42,148 nucleotides of DNA from the NCBI RefSeq assembly GCF_023074185.1, contig NZ_JADPKY010000020.1, positions 1 through 42,148 of the forward strand, given 5' to 3'. The notes under the pieces were generated by a model, which saw only the letters and a list, made by a program, of their open reading frames with translations, did no database searches and was not told where the DNA came from. This document shows, one piece after another, positions 30,726-39,025 of the stretch (position 1 is the stretch's first letter; every line of letters begins with the position of its first letter). Both the position numbers and the translations under genes were made by a program. The DNA is from Bradyrhizobium sp. 132. GTDB lineage: Bacteria > Pseudomonadota > Alphaproteobacteria > Rhizobiales > Xanthobacteraceae.

Positions 30726-31905
30726 ACTCGGCGCCCCTGAATTCGATGACGAAGCTCGCGCCGGGCAGTTCCGGTCCTCCCGAAGGCCCGCGCGAATAGC
30801 TAATTTTGTGTCCGCCAGCCGCCAGATTGGCGCGGCAGAGGTAGAGTCCGACGCCTCGCCCGCCGCGGAGCTTGCGGGTAAAGAACAGACTAAACAGGCT
30901 TCCGACGTCGTCTTCATCGACTCCAGGACCGGTGTCCGATACGATCACCTTGGCCTTGTTGACCGAGAGCAGTATCCGGCGGGGAGGCTCCTTAATGCCA
31001 ACCCAATACAGACTGTTGTTTACCAGGTTGATGAAAACTGGAAAAAGCCTTGAGGGTTGATCGTACACGCGGAATGCCTTGAATTCAGCGGTCGCCTCGA
31101 AGGACACGGACGCCCGCACGAATTTCGGCCCGAAGAACTCCCGGATGTAGTCGAATATCTGCTCGCCGGTGATCCAACTCTGCGGCCGGTGGCCGGACAG
31201 CTTGAGCGGGGATAGGAAGCGAAGCTGCTCGGTCAGGCCTTCGGCGCCGAATGCGATGTCCTTCGCCGCCGATCCCGACTTAATGTCCGGCGGTAATCGA
31301 TCGAGGCCAGCTCTGATCATGTCGTCGTAGGATTCCAGTTCGTGTCCGATGATCTCGACGGCGATACCAAGTTGAGCAAGGCCGTTCAGACGATCCAACT
31401 CCTGCCGAAGGTCGTTGACCTCTTCCATGCCGAAATTCGCCAAGTGCTCAAGGTCGATGCTCTCGCTCAGGCTTTCGAGTGCGCCTATGTATGGCTCGAA
31501 CAGGTTGGCATTCTCGGTGTCCATCCGCTCGCGCAGCTCGTTCATCATGTGGACGAGCATGGGCACCGTCAGTTCGTCTCGGCCGAGCGACTCCAGCAGC
31601 GGCGAAATTTGAACGTGAAAGGCCTTGTTTCGCTGATCGATCAGCGCGTGCATGCGATCGAATTCTTCCTTTTGCAGCGCGTCGATCCGCTTGCGCCAAC
31701 CCGTGATCCGGCGAGAAAGCATGGTGCTGTTGCGCGCCAGTTGCCTTTCCGCGAATTCCCGCGGCTTGGCTGGCGCGAGGGTCTTGACCGCCTCCTGGAT
31801 ACGGTCGTCGAGTCCGGATATCATTGCTTGGGCCGACTGGATGTCGCTTCGGTACTTCTTGTATGCCGACTCCAAGCTTCCTAGGTTCGGCGGTGTCTCT
31901 CCCAA
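30715..31905 (-). CDS. Histidine-kinase-like GHKL ATPase, island-associated
   Basis: 396 residues. N-terminal ~180 residues are helical, probably coiled coil (AYKKYRSDIQSAQAMISGLDDRIQEAV...). A DHp-like H-box follows, GLAQLGIAVEIIGHELESYDD with His188. The GHKL ATP-binding domain has N box FINLVNNSLYWVG (291-303), G1 SDTGPGVDED (323-332), F box SLFFTRK, and G2 GGRGVGLYLCR (348-358). No transmembrane segment or sensor domain, so it is cytoplasmic. Ends inside the receiver-like gene (11-base overlap). The start is uncertain: TTG at 31905 is the only candidate start codon; the frame stays open upstream past the ATPase stop at 31941 without any ATG/GTG/TTG, so translation may depend on coupling, or a frameshift may hide the real N-terminus. 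Confidence 0.8.
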   Translation of the reverse strand: MGETPPNLGSLESAYKKYRSDIQSAQAMISGLDDRIQEAVKTLAPAKPREFAERQLARNSTMLSRRITGWRKRIDALQKEEFDRMHALIDQRNKAFHVQISPLLESLGRDELTVPMLVHMMNELRERMDTENANLFEPYIGALESLSESIDLEHLANFGMEEVNDLRQELDRLNGLAQLGIAVEIIGHELESYDDMIRAGLDRLPPDIKSGSAAKDIAFGAEGLTEQLRFLSPLKLSGHRPQSWITGEQIFDYIREFFGPKFVRASVSFEATAEFKAFRVYDQPSRLFPVFINLVNNSLYWVGIKEPPRRILLSVNKAKVIVSDTGPGVDEDDVGSLFSLFFTRKLRGGRGVGLYLCRANLAAGGHKISYSRGPSGGPELPGASFVIEFRGAEYAE

Positions 31906-31940
31906 CCTGAAGCCGACGCGGCGATCCTTAAGTTCGCCGA

Positions 31941-33688
31941 TCAGCGCTTGCGCGGCTTCGACGTCTCGGAATCGAGCTCCAGTGATTGCTCGGCCCGACG
32001 AACTTGCTCGACGAATGCGGGCAGTTCCTTGTTGAACTGCTTCAATTTAGTGCCGAACTGGGACCGTTGCTTGCGTCGTAGTTTGTTGCGCTCCTCGTTC
32101 GCCTTCGCTTTTTTATTGACCTCCTGAATCTCCGGAAGCTCGTCGGTACGGATGTCCGATGCGGAACCGAAGAACTCGCGCGCCAATTTCATTAGAATAT
32201 TCGACACCAAGATCTTGAGAGTTTTGGCGGCGTTGTTGTCGAGCAGGCCTTCTCGGCCCGCCTTGTCCTTCAGGTTGGGATTGCGCGCCCGGCTGATGCC
32301 GAGGCGACCGAACATCTGGCGGTGATTCCAAAATTCGCGGCCGGCGCTCTTTGAGCGGCGCATTTCGATCTCGAAGAAGTCGTTGTCCAAGCGACCGTAA
32401 GGCATGATGCGCAATCCGTCGCGAAACATCATAAAGCCCGCGTATCTGTCAGCGAGGTCCTTGAATTGCGTAAACTGCGCGACGGTCAAGGTCGTGTTCT
32501 TGGATTCGAACTCCATTGCTGCGATGTACAGATCCACCGGCCCAACGTGCTGTCCGCCCGCGTAGGCATTAGAAGATCCTTCGGTGGCACTATCTCGAAA
32601 TTTTCTACGCGCCACTTGCCGAACGCCTTTACGCGCCCGCGGAAAACACCGTTTACATCGATGATTCCATCGATGATATGCTCAATTGGATCGAGCATAT
32701 GCCGGTTGAACTCCTTCCCGACGCCGACGATCGTTGTCGGCGTGCCATCCTCCCAAGCCCGGACTGAATAGGAGAACTGCGGATCCTTCGCACTTATCTG
32801 GAGACCCTCGGGCGTTACATAGGGGTCCACAAAATTGGATAGTGTCTGAAAGAACTTCTCTTTGGATGCCGTAGAAGCGGCGTCCGGTACCCGCGACGGC
32901 AGTTGGGCAAGAAGATCGAAATTGATCTGCGACACCAGCAAAGCGGTGCCATGGTCGGACTCTCCGCTCCAAACCGGCCAATTTGATATGTGTCTTTCCT
33001 CGAAAGAGGAATTGATGAGCGTGCCGGCGATGGTGGTTGAGGGGGCGGGGCGCGCTTCGACTCCGTCCGCCTCGTCCTCTCGGGCCCACATCGCGTCGTA
33101 GTCGGTCCATGCTGTCTGGATGCGGAGCTTCCTATCTTCGTCTTTTCCGCCCCAGACGTTTTCCATCAGCTGATCGAACAGACCGTCCAGTTGCCGGAAG
33201 AGCTCGCTCTTCGCGGCGAATTCCACGATCGGAATTTTTACATCAGCCAAATTAAGGAACGGGTTCTCGAATAGCCGCCAATCTAGAAGTGCGGCGACGA
33301 AATTGTCATCTGTCCGCTTCGAGACGAAAAGCAGCAGCGGTCCGAGATTTGCGCAGGAGAGCCGCCCGATGCCTTTTTGACCCTGTTTGGGACGGAAGTT
33401 GAGACCGTTGCGGTCGGCGAGATCGGTCGGGCTGTCAACCGCCTTCGACTCCGTGCCGACCACCAGCCACTTGCCGACGAACTCGGCCCGGTTCATGCCG
33501 TGGCCGTCATCGACGAGCGCCGCGACCGGCTGCTCGCTGTCGTAGATGTCCAGATATACCGAACGGGCGTACGCGTCGAAGCTGTTCTTCCACAATTCCG
33601 AGATTGCGGTCGGGCAGTCGGCGATCTGCTCGCGACCGAGGTGGTCGAGCGTACGGGCTTTCGTCTCGAAAGCGATACTTTCAATCAC
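31941..33688 (-). pseudogene. MutL/MORC-like GHKL ATPase, interrupted by a frameshift
   Basis: Two overlapping frames form one protein. The first (33688 or upstream to 32486) carries the ATPase: DHLGREQIADCPTAISELWKNSFDAYA (N box), VAALVDDGHGMN (G1), KGIGRLSCANLG (G2). The second (within 32615-31941) carries the continuation expected after the S5-like middle domain: VGPVDLYIAAMEFE, RYAGFMMFRDGLRIMPYG, GRLGISRARNPNLKDKAGREGLLDNNAAKTL, then a basic helical tail. Joining them needs one added base near 32549-32556 (between ...PTRADS and VGPVDLY); 1748 + 1 bases then divide into 583 codons. So either one base was lost recently or the assembly is wrong. I take the GTG at 33688 as start because family proteins begin just before this block; the frame is open to an ATG at 33916 overlapping the vsr end, adding 76 residues. 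Confidence 0.7.
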
Positions 33689-33896
33689 GAGCGAAACCCG
33701 GTCCGGCCGACGGAAGAGAGTGGAGAATGAGCCATGTGCGGTTTTGGTCGGCGACGAACGTAGGAACGCGGCGAAGCGAAGAACACAGGAGCTGGCCTTT
33801 AAGGTCCGGAAATGGATGATCGAACGATCGCGATTTGAACCATAGTAGCAAGAGTCGACCTCGACAACCTGCGGCGGGTCATCAGTCGCCAGCCCT

Positions 33897-34382
33897 TCAC
33901 GGATGATCGCCTTCATGTTTAACGGTCCGAAGCGCGGGAGACGACAGACCGCGTTTCTTGCGGCGTCGATCGGCACTCAAGGTCGGGATGCGGTCGAGCG
34001 CGGTCGCGGCCGCTGCTTCATCTGGGATATCGCACTGCCAGATAACCTCTACGTGCCACCCCAGGTCAGTCAATTTCCGATAGTTTCGGTGGTCCCTTTC
34101 AACGTTGCTCGACAGCTTCTCGCGCCAGAATGTCAAGTTAGAAGAGGGTAGCTTCGCCCTGCTGCAGCCGTCGTGGCAATGCCAAAAGCAGCCGTTCACG
34201 AAAACAACCGTCCGCCATTTCGAAAAGACTAGATCCGGCTTTCCGGGTAGATCCTTGCGGTGCAAGCGGAAGCGCAGACCAAGCCGGTGGGCGGCTTTCC
34301 GAACCGCCAGTTCGGGTCGCGTATGCTTGCCCCGGACAGCCCGCATGTTCGCGGATCTTTGAATTTTCGAGATCTTGTCCAT
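33897..34382 (-). CDS. vsr: Very-short-patch-repair type endonuclease (Vsr family)
   Basis: 161 residues. Vsr nicks DNA 5' of T:G mismatches left by deamination of 5-methylcytosine. N-terminal SANMRAVRGKHTRPELAVRKAAHRLGLRFRLH, metal-binding Asp50 in LPGKPDLVFSKWRTVVFVNGCFWHCHDGC, then FWREKLSSNVERDHRN and LGWHVEVIWQCDI are the family blocks. One deviation: E. coli Vsr has a catalytic His before GCFWH, here it is Asn63 (FVNGCFWHCH), seen in some Vsr-like nucleases of restriction systems. Stop codon lies close to the ATPase gene, on the same strand, so they are probably transcribed together with the kinase-like and receiver-like genes. Confidence 0.9.
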   Translation of the reverse strand: MDKISKIQRSANMRAVRGKHTRPELAVRKAAHRLGLRFRLHRKDLPGKPDLVFSKWRTVVFVNGCFWHCHDGCSRAKLPSSNLTFWREKLSSNVERDHRNYRKLTDLGWHVEVIWQCDIPDEAAAATALDRIPTLSADRRRKKRGLSSPALRTVKHEGDHP

Positions 34383-34394
34383 GTCCCAAAAAGC

Positions 34395-34721
34395 CTAGGG
34401 ATCCCTTGGTCCGATCGCAAGACCCTGAAAACTCTTGCGAGGCCACAGCCATGCGAGGTTCCAGGACTTTGCCCGCTTTGATTTCCACAAGATTGTGCTG
34501 AAGCTCCAGCCGCTGGCAGAGACCACTGCGTGCACCACGTCGCCGTCGAACTCGCCCTTCGGCATCGGCTCGATCAAGTCGCCACGAAAGCGCTTCCGGA
34601 GCTGTGATTCGAGTTCTACCTCGCCTCGCCCTGCAACCGCTGCGAACCTCGTCAATCTTCCGACGGAAATCTTTGATCTGCCGCCATAGTCTCGAACGAG
34701 GGCAGCGGCGTCGCCGTTCAA
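34395..34721 (-). pseudogene. Decayed DUF2130-family fragment
   Basis: A 108-codon frame reads GRGEVELESQLRKRFRGDLIEPMPKGEFDGDVVHAVV...TILWKSKRAKSW, which follows the DUF2130 consensus (QGEV.EL.LEE.LR..FP.D.IEPV.KG..GADV...G.ILWESKRTKNW) from memory. The part before it fits better in another frame (IKDFRRKIDEV, like the coiled coil that precedes the domain), and the C-terminal half is missing, so at least one frameshift and a truncation have occurred. Complete members have about 400 residues and an endonuclease-like fold of unknown role. It marks the far edge of the island. Confidence 0.5.
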
Positions 34722-34805
34722 CGCCTCTCCCTAGCCTCCTAACCCCTTGATCTTCCTACCCCCGTCTACTGTGCATGGGGTTGTTTTCGCATTTTTTGCT
34801 ATCGT

Positions 34806-35744
34806 ATGGCAGAAGGCCGCGAGTGTAACGTGAAAGCAACCGCCTTTCTCCCGGCCGCGTCGCCCCCACCAAGCGAGACCAACATGCACTCTTCCGCCAC
34901 CGGCTGGGGCAACGGGCTGCTCGGCGTCATCATCTTCAACGGCTCGCTGCCGGCGACGCGCGTGGCGGTCGGCGATTTTTCCGCGCTGTTCCTGACGTCC
35001 GCGCGCGCGGTCATCGCGGCACTGATCGGTGTGGTCGTGCTCGGCCTGGTTCGTCAGGCGCGGCCGCAGCGGAAGGATCTCGTCTCGCTCGCCATCGTCT
35101 CCATCGGGGTTGTGGTCGGCTTCCCCCTGCTGACGGCGCTCGCGCTCCAGCACATCACGTCTGCGCATTCGATCGTCTTCATTGGCCTCTTGCCGCTGTC
35201 GACCGCGATCTTCGGCGTGTTGCGCGGCGGCGAACGGCCGCAGCCGATGTTCTGGCTGTTCGCCGTCCTCGGCAGCGCCACGGTGGCGGGCTTTGCCTTC
35301 TCCAACGACGGCTCCGCATCGCTGAGCGGCGATCTGCTGATGGTCGCGGCGATCTTGCTGTGCGGGCTCGGCTACGCCGAGGGCGGCGCGCTGTCGCGTC
35401 GCCTCGGCGGCTGGCAGGTGATCTCCTGGGCGCTGCTGCTGGCGCTGCCGCTGATGGTGCCGATCGTGATCTGGAGCTGGCCGTCGACCTGGAGCGGCGT
35501 CGGCGCGCCCGCCTGGATCGGGCTCGCCTATGTCTCGGTGTTCAGCATGTTCGTCGGTTTCATCTTCTGGTATCGCGGGCTTGCGATCGGCGGCATCGCC
35601 CGCGTCGGCCAGTTGCAGCAGCTTCAGCCGTTCTTCGGACTCGCGCTCGCAGGCTGGCTTCTGCACGAGCCCGTCGCCTGGAGCATGATCGCCGCGACCG
35701 CGCTGGTGGTCGCCTGCGTGTTCTTCGCGCGGCAGTTTGCCTGA
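34806..35744 (+). CDS. EamA/DMT family transporter
   Basis: 312 residues. Ten hydrophobic segments in two EamA repeats (GLLGVIIFNGSLPATRVAV..., FLTSARAVIAALIGVVVLGL, ITSAHSIVFIGLLPLSTAIFGVLRGGERP, ...GQLQQLQPFFGLALAGWLLHEPVAW). Inner-membrane metabolite exporter of unknown substrate. The start is uncertain: ATG 34806 has no ribosome-binding site and its surroundings (TTGTTT ... TATGGC) could be a promoter; GTG 34830 and ATG 34884 (MHSSATGWGNGLLG) are alternatives, the last giving a typical N-terminus. First core-type gene right of the island. Confidence 0.88.
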   Translation: MAEGRECNVKATAFLPAASPPPSETNMHSSATGWGNGLLGVIIFNGSLPATRVAVGDFSALFLTSARAVIAALIGVVVLGLVRQARPQRKDLVSLAIVSIGVVVGFPLLTALALQHITSAHSIVFIGLLPLSTAIFGVLRGGERPQPMFWLFAVLGSATVAGFAFSNDGSASLSGDLLMVAAILLCGLGYAEGGALSRRLGGWQVISWALLLALPLMVPIVIWSWPSTWSGVGAPAWIGLAYVSVFSMFVGFIFWYRGLAIGGIARVGQLQQLQPFFGLALAGWLLHEPVAWSMIAATALVVACVFFARQFA

Positions 35745-35751
35745 GGGCGCC

Positions 35752-36975
35752 TCACGCGCCTCCCATCACCGTCCGCGTCAGCGTGCTCCTTGCGAACTTC
35801 TTCAGCGGCATCGGCTTGCCGAACAGAAAGCCCTGCACGCAGTCGAAGCCGAGCTCGTTCGCGGCGACGAGATCGGCGCGGCTCTCGACGCCTTCGGCCA
35901 CGGTGCCGGCGCCGTAGCCCTGCGCGAGCTCGACGATGTGGCGGCACACCGTGCGCTTGAGGCGATCAGTGCCGCTGCCGGTGACGAAGTGCCGGTCGGC
36001 CTTCAGCTTGATGAACGGAATCTTGTCCATATCCATCAGCGACGGCCAGTTGGCGCCGAGATTGTCGATCGACAGGCCGATATTGTGCAGGCGCACTTCG
36101 CGGGCGACCTCGGCGAGGTGATCGAGGTCGCGGATCGCCTCGTCGCTGTCGATCTCGATCGTCAGTCCGCCGAACGCCGGATGCGTCGGCATGCGGCGGC
36201 AGAGATCGCGCACGGCCTGCGGCTCCGTCAGATACGACGCGGGCAAATTGATCGAGAGATCGACCGGGCTCTGCTGCTCCAGCAGATAGTGCCAGTCCTG
36301 CATGGCGCGCTCGATCACGAATTCGGAGAGGTCGCGCAGATGCGGGTCGTGCTCTTCGGGGATGAAATAGGCCGGCGGCACCACGCCCCAGGTCGGATGC
36401 CGCATCCGCACCAGCGCCTCGGCGCCGCTGCGGATCAGCGTGCGCGCGTCGATCCTGGGCTGGTACCAGAGCTCGAGCCAGCCGGCATGCAGGGCCTCGC
36501 CGACATGCACGGCCGGGCTCGGCGCCGGCTCGTTCGGCAGCAGCATCGCGACGCGATCGCGCAGCGTCTCCGCGGCAAAGGGCGTCGTCAGCGGCGGCAG
36601 CATCGCAAGGCCGTATTCCTCGCCGACCTGCTGCACGGCCCTGACGATGATCGACTCGCGGGCGCCCACAGTCAGAACCTTGCCGTCGAATGCCTCGCGC
36701 ACCAGCGTCTCCAGAAACATGCCGGGCTCGATGCCGTCGGCAGCGATGCCGAGCAGGATCAGGTCGGGCAATTCGCTCGCCAGTACCGTTCGCAGTTCGT
36801 CGGCGCTGGCGCATTCGGTGGTGACGAAGCCGAGATCCTCCAGCACTTCGGAGAGAAAAGCGCGCAGATGGCGCTTGCCGTCGGCCACGCATGCGCGCGG
36901 CGTCACCTTTCGTCGTCCGAAGGTTTTTGGCCTTGGTCCGGCAAGCTCAACAGTTTCATCTTTCATCGCAAACAC
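35752..36975 (-). CDS. REC-like / EAL domain protein, both domains degenerate
   Basis: 407 residues. N-terminal ~145 residues resemble a receiver domain but the phosphoacceptor Asp is replaced by Gly (PDLILLGIAADG, Gly76), so it is a pseudo-receiver. The EAL domain (about 155-395) hydrolyses cyclic di-GMP in active members; here the EAL triplet (186-188, in AEALVRM), Asn243 in SINLPASYL, Glu274 and Glu361 (VAEGVE) remain, but the DDFGTG loop is IDNLGAN (Asp304-Asn305), losing a metal ligand, and loop-6 is not conserved. It ends with the usual QGFLFGKPMP. It may be a weak phosphodiesterase or a c-di-GMP-binding regulator. Convergent with the EamA gene, 7 bases apart. Confidence 0.88.
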   Translation of the reverse strand: MFAMKDETVELAGPRPKTFGRRKVTPRACVADGKRHLRAFLSEVLEDLGFVTTECASADELRTVLASELPDLILLGIAADGIEPGMFLETLVREAFDGKVLTVGARESIIVRAVQQVGEEYGLAMLPPLTTPFAAETLRDRVAMLLPNEPAPSPAVHVGEALHAGWLELWYQPRIDARTLIRSGAEALVRMRHPTWGVVPPAYFIPEEHDPHLRDLSEFVIERAMQDWHYLLEQQSPVDLSINLPASYLTEPQAVRDLCRRMPTHPAFGGLTIEIDSDEAIRDLDHLAEVAREVRLHNIGLSIDNLGANWPSLMDMDKIPFIKLKADRHFVTGSGTDRLKRTVCRHIVELAQGYGAGTVAEGVESRADLVAANELGFDCVQGFLFGKPMPLKKFARSTLTRTVMGGA

Positions 36976-37523
36976 TCCCGTTCCGCGACCGGTGTGTTAG
37001 CGACGTGAGCAGTTTCAAATATGGAAGGCTTCAGCCGATTGTTGAATTATCTGGGTAACGTTAAAGCACCCATCATGTCTAAAATTGTCGGGACTTCGTT
37101 GGAGAAGTTTTTACGTCTGCCCGCGCGGCGCGCGCAGGTGTGCGGCAATCATCGGAGATTTTCGCGACGTGCGGTGTGGCGGTATGCACGCGCACTGTCC
37201 TGCAATTGGACGAAGCCGCGAGCGCCTTCGCCCAATTGAATAATGGCCGCCTCAATTGCCCGTGGGCTTCGCGCGATGCGCGTATGTTCCCGCTTCGCTC
37301 GTGACGGTTCTGCGACGATGCGTCCGGCTGCGCCGGCGCCATTGTGAAGCACATCACATGCGTATTGCTGCAGCTGCGCTATTGCTCTGGGCAGCCGGTG
37401 GTGGGCTGTCAGGGATCGCAGCAATGACGACGCGGCGAATAATGTATTGGTGGTTCAGATTCGTGCTGTCAGGACGATTTCTCGATCGCTTCCTGAGCCT
37501 GCCGCGCGCGCAGTAGCGCGGGA
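36976..37523. other. Gene-free stretch
   Basis: 548 bases between the start of the EAL gene and the end of the unrecognised 387-residue gene. Frames here are short and lack coding composition and ribosome-binding sites. It must contain the promoter of the EAL gene; nothing else is recognised. The right half (37250-37510) holds scattered short palindromes such as gcgcgatgcgcg. Confidence 0.45.
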
Positions 37524-38687
37524 TCAGGTTTGGCCGATCAATTTGCGCAAGGCGGCCGCACCGTCTTCGATCGCATCGCGTCCCTTCCAGGCCAGATAGC
37601 TCAGCTTTCCGCCGAGCGTGTCGTGGCTGCGCAGCCGGCGCGAGCCGAGAATGTGGCCGACATTGGAAGGGAAGCGGCTCACCTCGGCGGACACCAGCGC
37701 CGCGATCGCGTCCATCAATTGCTGGAGGCGAATGCCCCATTCGCAATTCTCGATGCCGTCGATGCGCACCTTGAGCGCATATTCGGTGTCGTAGATCTCG
37801 GTGAGCAGGTCGCGCGCGACCAGCACCCGGTTGTGACGAAGCGCGATACGCAAAGCCAGGCGTTTGTCGTCGAGCTGGTCGAGCACCATGTGAACGACGC
37901 AGGCATAGGGTGCGGCGGCGACATCCGCGGCGCTCTTGCTCGCGGCGGCCTTGGTGGCAAGGCGCACCAATTGCCAGAACGTCTTCAGTCGCCTCGCTAC
38001 CAGCGTCAGCGCGAACGGCAGCGCCTCGGGATGGGCCTTCTTGAAGGCGTCTAATCGTGCGGTGATCTGATCAACCAGGCCGTCGTCGAATTTCGCGATT
38101 TTCTCGGGCAGCTTTTCGTTGAACTTCGGCAGCGCGGCGCCGGCGCGCAGCACATGTCTCATCTTCTTCACGTCGTCGAAGGCGGTGCGCGACGCCGTGT
38201 ATTGCGCGAGCTTGCCGCGCGCGAACTCGGTGCTCTCCACTGATGCGAGCGTGCTCTCGAGGACCTTGACGACCTTGGTCTGGAAGGTCGATGCGATCTT
38301 CAGCACTTCCTTCGGGTTGTTGGCGGCGACCTGGTCGTTGATCGCCTTGATGTAGTCGCGCGCCATGGTCGGCAGCAGGTCGCGGCAGATCCACTCCCAG
38401 ATCGGGGTGAGGGTGTTGCGCGAGATCCGCCCCAGATTGGCGTGCTCGGGCGCGCCGTCGATCAGGAGCAGCTCGAGCGGCGCGAAGAAATAACGCGAGG
38501 GGCTGGTGGCGCGGGCCTGGCTCGATCCGTCCTTGCGAAATTCGGCCCGCAGCTTGGAGTGGATATCGGCCGCGCCGGGCATGTCGATGCCGCACAGCTC
38601 AAGCCGCTCGATCTCGCTGAGCAGGCAGCTGCGCGACAGCGGCGTCAGCTTCTGCAGGAAGTCCGATAGCTGGTCGATCTCGTTCAT
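37524..38687 (-). CDS. Conserved-looking protein of unknown function, helical
   Basis: 387 residues from the ATG at 38687 (MNEIDQLSDFLQKLTPLSRSCLLSEIERLELCG); the frame could start at a TTG three codons earlier. I do not recognise a domain. No signal peptide and no transmembrane segment: cytoplasmic. Composition is mostly helical, with repeated Ala/Lys/Leu-rich stretches (ARDYIKAINDQVAANNPKEVLKIASTF, RRLKTFWQLVRLATKAAASKSAADVAAAP). A short segment, SRYFFAPLELLLIDGAPE, is reminiscent of the linker of PilZ/cNMP-type proteins but is not diagnostic. Codon use is like the core genes, and the frame is uninterrupted, so it is a real gene. Neighbours are signalling genes, which is the only functional hint. 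Confidence 0.75.
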   Translation of the reverse strand: MNEIDQLSDFLQKLTPLSRSCLLSEIERLELCGIDMPGAADIHSKLRAEFRKDGSSQARATSPSRYFFAPLELLLIDGAPEHANLGRISRNTLTPIWEWICRDLLPTMARDYIKAINDQVAANNPKEVLKIASTFQTKVVKVLESTLASVESTEFARGKLAQYTASRTAFDDVKKMRHVLRAGAALPKFNEKLPEKIAKFDDGLVDQITARLDAFKKAHPEALPFALTLVARRLKTFWQLVRLATKAAASKSAADVAAAPYACVVHMVLDQLDDKRLALRIALRHNRVLVARDLLTEIYDTEYALKVRIDGIENCEWGIRLQQLMDAIAALVSAEVSRFPSNVGHILGSRRLRSHDTLGGKLSYLAWKGRDAIEDGAAALRKLIGQT

Positions 38688-39025
38688 GGCACGCAATCTT
38701 CCGCAACGATTCCAGCAGGCCTACCGGCCCAATGCATGGAGGCATTTGCGCGCTCTCAATTGCGACATAGAGAAGCAAGCCGCCGTTAATTTATCCGTAA
38801 AGTCCGGGAGCGGCGGTATCCGGCGGGGATGCGATGGTTAAAAGGCTCCGGCCCATCTGCCCAGCATTTGGGCAGATTTATCAACCTAAGCATGTTGGGT
38901 GATGAAACCACTCAAGCATAAAGTGTGCCTATGCCGGTGTTTCAGCACAAAACGGCCAAAATAGCCGTAGTCTTACGGGGAAAAAAGTTAACCACAGATC
39001 GGCCTGGGTTCCGCTAAAGAGTGAC
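38688..39025. other. Gene-free stretch upstream of the LuxR-type gene
   Basis: 338 bases, A/T-richer than the flanks, between two divergent genes. It contains a perfect 9-base inverted repeat, atctgccca (38855-38863) and tgggcagat (38869-38877) with a 5-base loop, about 150 bases before the LuxR-type start: a possible operator or a weak terminator (followed by ttatcaacc). No other feature seen. Confidence 0.45.

Noticed and set aside
27562..34800. Search for an att direct repeat of the tRNA-Ser 3' end and for an integrase
   Set aside because: No copy of ...cctccctctccgcca and no recombinase motif seen in this interval; mobile-island status remains unproven.
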